The notes under the pieces were generated by a model. It saw only the letters and a list, made by a program, of their open reading frames with translations. It searched no databases and was not told where the DNA came from. Positions 23,643-31,305 of a stretch of 64,000 nucleotides of DNA are shown in pieces. The stretch spans positions 62,001-126,000 of the forward strand of contig JAEUSM010000006.1 in assembly GCA_016788785.1 (NCBI GenBank), read 5' to 3'. Origin of the DNA: Candidatus Kapaibacterium sp. (GTDB lineage Bacteria > Bacteroidota > Ignavibacteria > Kapaibacteriales > JAEUSM01). Both the position numbers and the translations under genes were made by a program. Each line of letters begins with the position of its first letter. The first letter of the stretch is position 1.

Positions 23643-25330
23643 TGAAACAATCCTTCTTAGTTCTTTTCATTTCCATATTTGCATCTTCAATGATGCTTTT
23701 TTCACAGGAAAACTCAATTATTACAACGATGAACGAAGAGTTATCTCGTTCAATGAAGGAACTTTCTACCCAAAAGCAACCTCCCTATTTTTTGTCGTAT
23801 ATGATTACGAATAGAAATGCTACTTCCATAGCAGGTTCTTTGGGAAAATTAGAAGATGATGAACAAATTCAAGAACGATTTTTAGATATTGATATTCGTG
23901 TTGGAGATTATCAACTTGATAATACTCACACAATTCGAGGGAACAGAATCAATTTTACTGCATCAAAAGGATTGGCAGTTCCAATGCCCTTGACAGATAA
24001 TCCTGATGCGATTAAAACCATTTTATGGTATAACACTGATAAGGCATATAAAGCTGCCGAAGAGCAGTATATGAAGGTGAAAACGAATATTGCTGTAAAA
24101 GTATCAGACGAAGATACATCCGCAGATTTTTCGAAAGAACAAGCCTTAGTAGATTTGACAGCACCTATTTTGAATCCCATTATTCCTCTCAATGCACAAG
24201 ATGTGGTTCGATTGGCATCGCAACGATTCAGAAAATATCCCTTCATAACAAATTCGAAAGTGTATTTTCAAGCAGATTTTACGACAAAGTATTTTGTGAA
24301 TTCTGAAGGCTCAAAATTGTCGTGGTCTGAAGGTTCATATCGTGTATTTATCATTGCTTCTACAAAGGCTGATGATGGAATGGTTTTGCCACTTTTCCGT
24401 TCATTCTTTGCTCATACGACAGGTTCTTTGCCATCGAAAGAAACACTTATTGAGACCATTGATTCAATGGCAACCTTACTTGCAGAACTAAAAAAGGCAC
24501 CTTTGACGGACACGTATTCAGGTCCAGCTATATTATCTGGAGAAGCATCTGGTGTGTTTTTTCACGAGATTTTTGGTCATAGAGTGGAAGGACATCGTCA
24601 AAAAGACCCTAATTCTTCGCAAACATTCAAAGGATTTGTTGGTAAGCCAATTCTTCCTGATTTTATTGATGTGATTTTTGACCCGACTATCAAATTTCTT
24701 GACGGAAGAGAAGTTCACGGATATGTGAATTATGACGATCAAGGGGTCAAAGGGAAAAAAGTTGTTGCTGTAGAAAATGGGATTTTCAAAGAATTTTTGA
24801 TGTCTCGTTCTCCAATTGAAAGTTTCCCAATTTCCAATGGTCATGGGAGAAAACAAATGGGCTATATTCCAGTTTCTCGACAATCTAATTTGATTGTCCG
24901 CTCAAGAAATAAAGTTTCAGTGAATGAATTGAAAAACTTGCTTCGCAAAGAATGTAAAGAACAAAATAAAGAATATGGTTTGTATTTCGTTGAAATTTCT
25001 GGTGGATTTACCTTCACCTCTCGTACAATCCCCAATTCCTTCACCGTTCAGCCATTAGTGGTGTATAAAATTTATGCAGATGGTCGTCCAGATGAATTGG
25101 TTCGCGGAGTTGATATGATTGGCACTCCATTAACCACCTTCCAAAATATCGTTACCACTGGGGATGATTTGGGAATTTTCAATGGAATTTGCGGTGCTGA
25201 ATCAGGAAATGTCCCTGTTTCAGCGTCATCTCCAAGCATTCTCGTTTCTTCTGTTGAAGTACAAAAAAAGTCAAAATCACAAGCAAAACCCCCAATCCTC
25301 GACAGCCCAAACCTACATAATCATCCGTAG
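23642..25330 (+). CDS. Exported TldD/PmbA-family peptidase
   Basis: 562 residues with a signal peptide (KQSFLVLFISIFASSMMLFSQ), which is unusual because classical TldD and TldE are cytosolic. The zinc-binding HExxxH is present as HEIFGH (H308, E309, H313), preceded by SGEASGVFF; VEGHRQKD and the IVTTGDDLGIFNG region towards the end are also TldD-like. It probably degrades peptides in the periplasm or at the surface. No TldE/PmbA partner is adjacent. It overlaps gpmA by one base. Its terminator lies inside the convergent kinase gene (25364-25396). Confidence 0.88.
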   Translation: MKQSFLVLFISIFASSMMLFSQENSIITTMNEELSRSMKELSTQKQPPYFLSYMITNRNATSIAGSLGKLEDDEQIQERFLDIDIRVGDYQLDNTHTIRGNRINFTASKGLAVPMPLTDNPDAIKTILWYNTDKAYKAAEEQYMKVKTNIAVKVSDEDTSADFSKEQALVDLTAPILNPIIPLNAQDVVRLASQRFRKYPFITNSKVYFQADFTTKYFVNSEGSKLSWSEGSYRVFIIASTKADDGMVLPLFRSFFAHTTGSLPSKETLIETIDSMATLLAELKKAPLTDTYSGPAILSGEASGVFFHEIFGHRVEGHRQKDPNSSQTFKGFVGKPILPDFIDVIFDPTIKFLDGREVHGYVNYDDQGVKGKKVVAVENGIFKEFLMSRSPIESFPISNGHGRKQMGYIPVSRQSNLIVRSRNKVSVNELKNLLRKECKEQNKEYGLYFVEISGGFTFTSRTIPNSFTVQPLVVYKIYADGRPDELVRGVDMIGTPLTTFQNIVTTGDDLGIFNGICGAESGNVPVSASSPSILVSSVEVQKKSKSQAKPPILDSPNLHNHP

Positions 25331-25333
25331 AAC

Positions 25334-26590
25334 CTATTTTTGGGTTTCGATTTGTTGAAGAAGAGGGATTTCCAAATAAAAGGAAGTCCCTTTTTTTGGT
25401 GTGGATTCTTTAATGAAGAGCTTTCCTTTGTGGTATTCTTCGATGATACGTTTTGAAAGGCTGAGACCGATGCCCCAACCGCGTTTTTTTGTGGAAAAAC
25501 CGGGTGTGAATGCCTGACGTTTTACTGATGAAGTCATTCCCTTTCCTGTGTCAGAAAAGAAAACAATCATCTTGTTGTTTACTTTTGTGAGGTTCACCGA
25601 AATAGTACCTTGTTGTTTTTCAATTGCTTCAATGGCATTTTTACATAGATTTTCAAATACCCAAGAGATAAGGTCATGGTTTGCAAAACCTATAACATCC
25701 GCTTGAATAGATTTTTCAAATTGAATATCTTTTACTCCCGGAATACGTTTTTGGTAATAATCAACTACTTCATGTACAATTTGCGATAAATTTTCTTCTT
25801 TTAGTTCTGGTTGAGAGCCAATTTTAGAAAATCGAATTGCAATCGTGTTCAATCTTGCAATATCACGCTCCATTTCCACTAACGTCGTTTCAAAAAGTTC
25901 TTCCTCAGTGCGAGATTGTTTCAAAATTTCCAACCACGCCAATAGACTCGAAAGAGGCGTTCCAAGCTGGTGAGCGGCTTCTTTTGCCATACCCACCCAA
26001 ACTCTCGATTGCTCACTTCTTCGCAAATAGGAGAACGCTACATAGCCCATAAACACAAATGCTATGACTATGATCAACTCAATGTACGGCAATAGACGTA
26101 ATGAATTAACTAAGGCAGAGTGGGTATAATAGATTTTAGAGATAACTTTCCCATTATTATCCTTGATAAAGATAGGATTATAGGTTGCTCTCATCATGTT
26201 TATTTCTGAAATCAACATCTGCTTAATCAATGTGTCAGATTGGGTTGTATCAATGGGAATATTAAGACTAAATTGGTTATATGGATAATTTGGAATATCT
26301 AATTCATTGGTGAAAATCATTGGGAAGGAGACAATTTTCGGTATTCTATCCATAAAAAAAAGCAAATCCTCGGAATTACTATTGGGTAATTTTACATAAT
26401 GTTCTATCACATCTGCATAAAATTCTACATTCTCTTTTTCCCTTTCAATAAGTTCATCTACCAAGGTTTTTGCATAAAATAATAAAACTGCGATTACCAA
26501 AAAAGACAAAAAAGCAAGTAAAACCTTTACTTGCCATTTGTTGAGAGATTCGATAATGGTATAGAGCAGTTTTGTTAATTTATTTTTCAT
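25334..26590 (-). CDS. Membrane sensor histidine kinase
   Basis: 418 residues. Two transmembrane helices (about 21-40 and 168-187) enclose a periplasmic sensor region of about 125 residues with no named domain. Inside follow a histidine box, AAHQLGTPLSSLLAW (H207), with the variant of this motif common in Bacteroidota, and a HATPase domain with NLCKNAIEAIE, FSDTGKGM and GWGIGLSLSKRIIEE. No response regulator is next to it, so it is an orphan kinase. It overlaps the preceding small gene by 11 bases and is the last gene of a five-gene minus-strand operon. Confidence 0.92.
   Translation of the reverse strand: MKNKLTKLLYTIIESLNKWQVKVLLAFLSFLVIAVLLFYAKTLVDELIEREKENVEFYADVIEHYVKLPNSNSEDLLFFMDRIPKIVSFPMIFTNELDIPNYPYNQFSLNIPIDTTQSDTLIKQMLISEINMMRATYNPIFIKDNNGKVISKIYYTHSALVNSLRLLPYIELIIVIAFVFMGYVAFSYLRRSEQSRVWVGMAKEAAHQLGTPLSSLLAWLEILKQSRTEEELFETTLVEMERDIARLNTIAIRFSKIGSQPELKEENLSQIVHEVVDYYQKRIPGVKDIQFEKSIQADVIGFANHDLISWVFENLCKNAIEAIEKQQGTISVNLTKVNNKMIVFFSDTGKGMTSSVKRQAFTPGFSTKKRGWGIGLSLSKRIIEEYHKGKLFIKESTPKKGTSFYLEIPLLQQIETQK
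25364..25396 (+). terminator. Intrinsic terminator of the TldD gene, inside the opposing kinase gene
   Basis: Arms AGGGATTTCC (25364-25373) and GGAAGTCCCT (25382-25391) pair fully with one G-U, then TTTTTT. It serves the plus strand, yet the DNA is also codons near the C-terminus of the minus-strand histidine kinase. Confidence 0.75.
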
Positions 26591-26924
26591 TGATGGTTTG
26601 CAAATGTTGAATCAAAATCTGACCATCATTGTTGGAAATAGAGCAATGAATTTCAAAACCCTTGTTTTTAAACTTAATTTGAGAAGTTTCATTCGCTTTT
26701 ACTTGTATCAAATCAATAAATGTCGCAGGTCCATCTGGAGTTTGAAGAGATGAGTTAATAGTTAAACCCTTGAGATTGTATTCTGTTGCAGAAGATGTTT
26801 GTTTTTTCGCAACAACTATATCATAAGAGAAGTTAGAAAACTGTCGAATGGTAGCTATTGAAAGTTGTACTTCATCTTGAAGAGGAGTAAACTCAAAAAT
26901 GTATTCATTTTGTTCGATTTTCAT
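26580..26924 (-). CDS. Hypothetical small protein
   Basis: 114 residues, no signal peptide or membrane span and no family I recognise. Alternating polar and hydrophobic residues suggest beta strands. It lies six bases after hisS and overlaps the histidine kinase start by 11 bases, so it is translated with them. It may have a sensory or chaperone-like role with the kinase, but this rests only on position. Confidence 0.7.
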   Translation of the reverse strand: MKIEQNEYIFEFTPLQDEVQLSIATIRQFSNFSYDIVVAKKQTSSATEYNLKGLTINSSLQTPDGPATFIDLIQVKANETSQIKFKNKGFEIHCSISNNDGQILIQHLQTINEK

Positions 26925-26929
26925 GGTGA

Positions 26930-28171
26930 TTAAGAAAAGAAAGTGGATATTTGAGACATTGGAATGGTTTTTTGCTCCGAAGTTGCCATATTTTTAACAG
27001 ATACAGAACTTTTTGCAACTTCATCTTCACCTAAAATAAGGACAAAATCAGCCTCATTATTATTAGCATCTTTCATTTGATTTTTGAACGATTTTTCCGA
27101 CAAATCAAAATACACAGAGCAGTTTGTTGAAGTTATGAGCGTAGATTGAAGTTGTAATGCAATAGTATAATACTCTTGATTTGCTATCAAAATATATACA
27201 GATGTCGGTTTTTGGATTCGCGCCGATTGACCTTCCAGCTCCAGAATTAACCGTTCCATTCCCAAAGATACACCAATGCATAGAGTTGGTTTGGCACCAA
27301 ATTCTTCGAACATATTGTTATAACGACCACCACCACCAAGCGAATCTTGTGAACCTAATTTGGACCCAGTAATTTCGAACACAAAATGCGAATAATAGTC
27401 TAATCCTCTCACTAAATTATACGAAACTTCAAAATCAATAGATAGTGATGATAATGCATTTTGAATCGCTTCAAATCGAGCAATTTCTTCATCTGTGAGA
27501 AATTGATATAATTGAGGTGCATTTTCAAGTGCAAGTTTATCTTGTGGTGATTTTGAGTCCAAAATTCGTAAAGGATTCGTTAATAATCGACGTTGTGAGT
27601 CCTCTGAAAGTTCATCCTTTTTGGTTGCTAAAAACTGAACTAAGGCTTCTGAAAAGGAAGAACGAGTTTCTTTTGAGCCTAAGGTGTTAATTTTGAATTT
27701 GTGGGTTGTAATTCCAATTGCTTTCAAAAAAACATCAGTCAAAACAACAATCTCCACATCTGATTTGAGAGTGTCATACCCAATACACTCAACACCAACT
27801 TGATGAAACTGACGTTGACGTCCTTTTTGGGGTCGTTCATAGCGAAAAATTGGGCCAAAATAGAATAATTTTTGCAGATGTTTATTCAAAAAATCGTGTT
27901 GAATTGCAGAACGTATCACTCCGGCGGTAAATTCAGGACGTAAGGTAATGGAAGTATCTCCACGATCTAGAAAGGTGTACATTTCTTTACCAACAACATC
28001 CGTTCCTTCACCAATTGCTCGTTGGAAAACTTCAGTATATTCTAATAGTGGGGTTCGTATTTCTTTGTAATTGAATTGTGTGAATGTTGTTCTGGCAATT
28101 TGTTCGAGTAAAACCCAAAGATCAATTTCAGGTGAAAAAATGTCTTTGGTTCCTCTTATCGTTTGTTTCAT
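26930..28171 (-). CDS. hisS: Histidyl-tRNA synthetase
   Basis: 413 residues, the usual length of the bacterial class II enzyme that charges tRNA-His. RGTKDIFSPE at the start, motif 2 as FRYERPQKGRQRQFHQ, the histidine-binding LVRGLDYYSHFVFEI and motif 3 as GVSLGMERLI are all present, then an anticodon-binding domain. It overlaps the EIIA gene by four bases and is in the operon starting at 31149. Confidence 0.97.
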   Translation of the reverse strand: MKQTIRGTKDIFSPEIDLWVLLEQIARTTFTQFNYKEIRTPLLEYTEVFQRAIGEGTDVVGKEMYTFLDRGDTSITLRPEFTAGVIRSAIQHDFLNKHLQKLFYFGPIFRYERPQKGRQRQFHQVGVECIGYDTLKSDVEIVVLTDVFLKAIGITTHKFKINTLGSKETRSSFSEALVQFLATKKDELSEDSQRRLLTNPLRILDSKSPQDKLALENAPQLYQFLTDEEIARFEAIQNALSSLSIDFEVSYNLVRGLDYYSHFVFEITGSKLGSQDSLGGGGRYNNMFEEFGAKPTLCIGVSLGMERLILELEGQSARIQKPTSVYILIANQEYYTIALQLQSTLITSTNCSVYFDLSEKSFKNQMKDANNNEADFVLILGEDEVAKSSVSVKNMATSEQKTIPMSQISTFFS

Positions 28172-28638
28172 ATTGGCATTGTTTCGTTTTCTTCTTCTAA
28201 AAAGAGCGTAAAGGCGTCTTGCTGATTTTTTGAGGCGATAAGTTTTGTTCTAAACAGTGAACTGTTCATTATTTTCGAAATTCTGCTCAATAATTTCAAA
28301 TGATTACCAACAGAATTTTCAGTACTTAAAAGCAAAAATATCACTGTAACAGGGTTATTGTCCAATGAATCAAATTCTAAAGGAGATTGAAGCACTGCAA
28401 CAACACCAATTGTTTTTTCTATGCCACTTGTTTTACAATGTGGAAGAGCAAAACCATTTCCAATACCAGTAGACATAATTTTTTCTCGTTCCATAATTGC
28501 AGATAAAACAACCGTAGAATCAAGAACAAAACCACTTTTTTGTGCTTCAGATACTAATGTACGAATAGCTTCTTCTTTAGATGTAAACGTTTTATTCAAA
28601 AGAATTTGTTCTTTTGATAAGATGTCAGTGATTCTCAT
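28168..28638 (-). CDS. PtsN-like PTS EIIA domain protein
   Basis: 156 residues, one EIIA domain of the fructose/nitrogen type. The phosphorylatable histidine is H67 in GFALPHCK, preceded by MSTGIGNG, both typical of PtsN. No sugar permease (EIIBC) is nearby, so a regulatory role (nitrogen-PTS type) is likelier than sugar uptake. It is nine bases after the guanylyltransferase gene and overlaps hisS by four bases. Confidence 0.88.
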   Translation of the reverse strand: MRITDILSKEQILLNKTFTSKEEAIRTLVSEAQKSGFVLDSTVVLSAIMEREKIMSTGIGNGFALPHCKTSGIEKTIGVVAVLQSPLEFDSLDNNPVTVIFLLLSTENSVGNHLKLLSRISKIMNSSLFRTKLIASKNQQDAFTLFLEEENETMPI

Positions 28639-28647
28639 ATTGATGTT

Positions 28648-31149
28648 TTAAGAAGTTATCCATTGATGGATAAGTGAACAATACTCATCGCAAAGTGCTT
28701 GAGACGACTGGAGAGAATCTGATTCGGCAAGTACTGCAAACGATGCTAATTCACGCTCAGGATACAAAATAACGCTACTTTTTTCAAAGAATACTTTTAC
28801 TCCATCAACTAATTCGCGTTGCATCCCATGAGTATGTTGCATAGCTTTACGCATGACAGTTCCTTTAGACTCCCAAGGTATTAAGACGGATTTATGCACA
28901 ATTTCACGTTTTGGTAGTTTTGCTATGAATGTTGCTAACGATTCATTGATTTTTGATAACATTTCCAATACTTTTGCAATGGTAAACATACTATCAGCAG
29001 CAAACATAAACTCAGGAAAAATGAAGCCTCCACGAGTTCCACCTACAAATTGGATTTCTGGATTTCGAGTTTCTTCCATCATAGCAGAATGGGAGTTCTT
29101 TATCCGAATAACAGTTACATTATACTGAGCAGCTAATACATCAATTTCTGAGCTTGCTTGAATTGGAACAGCAATAGAATAAGGTTCCAAATGACGATGA
29201 GTTTCCAAAAACAATGCAGTCATAACAGTGAGCAAACGCATATTTTCTATCCATGTTCCAGTTTCGTCAATGACAGAAATTCGTTCTACACCTGGGTCAA
29301 TCTGAAATCCAAGTTCATACCCTTGCAAAGACTGAAGTACCGTTGTAAGTGTATGTTTGTCTTTATGTGCATTGGTTTGAGTATATTTATTAGCATCTAC
29401 ATAATTATTCATTGCCAATGTAGAACAATTGAGTTTTCCAAGTATAGATGGGAATATATTTGAACCCAACCCATAGGAATAATCAACGACAATTTTAAAG
29501 TTACGTTCTGTAATAGAGGTTGTATCAATTTTATTAACAAATCGAGCTATATACGATTCTAATGTCCTTTCAGGATATACAATCGTTCCAATTTTATCAA
29601 AAGACGCTCTACGAATGTCTTCACCATAGTAAAATCGTTCTACTTGTTTTGCTCGAGAAAGTTGAATATCACGACCATCAGAACTAAACAATATTATATC
29701 AATATTCTGAGGATTTCTTGGAGATGTACGAACATGAAATCCACCAATATAATTTCCACTGGTTAACTCTTGACGCGTTTGAGGAATAGAAGTAGATTGT
29801 AAATCGGTGATAGTTATACCTGTTGATAGCAAACCAGATGTAATAGTTCTTTTTATCATTCTGGCAGCATTAGAACCATCTCTTGAAGCTAAAATTGTTC
29901 CTGATTGACCAAAAGCATTACCAATTGCTACTCCTAATTTGGCAGCAAATTCTGGAACAACATCAATATTCGATAGACCTGTAATTCTGGCTTCGTTGAA
30001 CAGTTCTCGAACCCATTTTTCTTCTTGAACTAAACTATGATTGAGTATAGCACCCGGTTCAACAACTTTATTAGGCCATAATTTTATATTGGAATGCAAC
30101 AACGAATTTTCACCAATCGAACAACCATCCGCAATGAAAACGCTTTCATTGACTATTGCAGAATCACCTATTGTAATGTTATTACACAAAACATCTTCTG
30201 TGACTGAGGCTGAATGACCTATAGTCGTTCCATTCCAAATTACAGAACGAGTAACTTTAGAACCATTTTTGAGATGACAATTGTCGCCAATAATGGAGGT
30301 TACAACGGTGGCACCATTTTCAATGGTAACGTTATCACCAATAATACTGCCACCAATAAATTCAACAGAATCTCCAATAGTACAATTGGAACCGACATAT
30401 ACACCTGGACGAATTTCATTTCCAACTTTTTCAATCGAAACGGTATTACTTAATATATCCAACGATGCTTGTTGATATTCATTCAAATTACCAATATCTC
30501 GCCAATACCCTTCACAAATATACCCATACAAAGGAAGATTGTTTCGTAGCATTAATGGAAAAAGGTCTTTTGAGAAGTCAAAATCTTTTTGGTAAGGAAT
30601 AAGATCTAAAACTTCAGGTTCTAGAATGTAGATTCCAGTATTAATGGTATCAGAGAACACTTGACCCCAAGACGGTTTTTCCAAAAAACGAGTAATTTTA
30701 CCATCATCGTCAGTCATTACAATTCCAAATTGAATTGGATTTGTTACTCTGGTCAATAAAATTGTTGCCATCGAACCTTGTTGTTCGTGATATTCGAGAG
30801 CTTTGGTGATGTCAAAATCGGTAAGTACATCACCTGAAATAATAATAAATCTGTCGTCTAAGTATTGATATGCATTTTTAACACTACCTGCAGTTCCATA
30901 ATCGGCTTCAGCAGTAACGTATTTCATGCTAATGTCAAATTCAGAACCATCTTTGAAATAGTCTTTTATTTTATCAGGTTGGAAGTACAAAAGTGAAACA
31001 ATATCAGAGACACCGTGATGCTTTAATAAATTGACGATATGGTGCATCATCGGTTTGTTTGCAACAGGAGCCATCGGTTTGGGTGAAGTCATTGTTAATG
31101 GTCTTAATCGTGTTCCAAAACCACCCGCCATAATTACTGCTTTGTTCAT
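28648..31149 (-). CDS. Mannose-1-phosphate guanylyltransferase / phosphomannomutase fusion
   Basis: 833 residues in three parts. Residues 1-230 form a nucleotidyltransferase (AVIMAGGFGTRLRPLT, PKPMAPVANKPM). About 250-350 are hexapeptide left-handed beta-helix repeats. From about 375 an alpha-D-phosphohexomutase-like region follows (FGQSGTILASRDGSNAARM, GGTRGGFIFPEF). Fused proteins of this length occur in several bacterial phyla and supply GDP-sugar for glycans. The phosphoserine loop, TASHNP in active mutases, reads TSPRNP (475-480), so the mutase half may be inactive or regulatory. It is the first gene of the operon; a TATCTTTG promoter lies upstream. Confidence 0.88.
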   Translation of the reverse strand: MNKAVIMAGGFGTRLRPLTMTSPKPMAPVANKPMMHHIVNLLKHHGVSDIVSLLYFQPDKIKDYFKDGSEFDISMKYVTAEADYGTAGSVKNAYQYLDDRFIIISGDVLTDFDITKALEYHEQQGSMATILLTRVTNPIQFGIVMTDDDGKITRFLEKPSWGQVFSDTINTGIYILEPEVLDLIPYQKDFDFSKDLFPLMLRNNLPLYGYICEGYWRDIGNLNEYQQASLDILSNTVSIEKVGNEIRPGVYVGSNCTIGDSVEFIGGSIIGDNVTIENGATVVTSIIGDNCHLKNGSKVTRSVIWNGTTIGHSASVTEDVLCNNITIGDSAIVNESVFIADGCSIGENSLLHSNIKLWPNKVVEPGAILNHSLVQEEKWVRELFNEARITGLSNIDVVPEFAAKLGVAIGNAFGQSGTILASRDGSNAARMIKRTITSGLLSTGITITDLQSTSIPQTRQELTSGNYIGGFHVRTSPRNPQNIDIILFSSDGRDIQLSRAKQVERFYYGEDIRRASFDKIGTIVYPERTLESYIARFVNKIDTTSITERNFKIVVDYSYGLGSNIFPSILGKLNCSTLAMNNYVDANKYTQTNAHKDKHTLTTVLQSLQGYELGFQIDPGVERISVIDETGTWIENMRLLTVMTALFLETHRHLEPYSIAVPIQASSEIDVLAAQYNVTVIRIKNSHSAMMEETRNPEIQFVGGTRGGFIFPEFMFAADSMFTIAKVLEMLSKINESLATFIAKLPKREIVHKSVLIPWESKGTVMRKAMQHTHGMQRELVDGVKVFFEKSSVILYPERELASFAVLAESDSLQSSQALCDEYCSLIHQWITS

Positions 31150-31192
31150 ATTTTTTCGATGCTCTCAAAGTGTAAAACCATACCATTTATAG

Positions 31193-31200
31193 CAAAGATA
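31193..31200 (-). promoter_or_regulatory. Bacteroidetes-type -7 element TATCTTTG (minus strand)
   Basis: Read on the minus strand the bases are TATCTTTG, matching TAnnTTTG, 44 bases before the ATG of the fusion gene at 31149. It probably drives the whole 31149-to-25334 operon. Confidence 0.6.
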
Positions 31201-31245
31201 GAGAATTTTTTTTGCATTAGAAAAGAAATTGTTCAAATTGTTCTC

Positions 31246-31281
31246 AAAAAAAAATGCTAACCTATTTTCGGATAGATTAGC
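31246..31281 (-). terminator. Intrinsic terminator after the PNGase F-like gene
   Basis: On the minus strand GCTAATCTAT and ATAGGTTAGC form a 10-bp stem (one G-U) at 31281-31256, followed by nine T within a few bases (31254-31246). Confidence 0.8.
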
Positions 31282-31305
31282 AATCATTTGATTTATTTAT
31301 TTTGG

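Noticed and set aside
28648-31149. Glucose-1-phosphate thymidylyl- or uridylyltransferase as the function of the N-terminal domain
   Set aside because: The hexapeptide and mutase-like domains fused to it match the guanylyltransferase/phosphomannomutase architecture better, though the nucleotide specificity is not proven.
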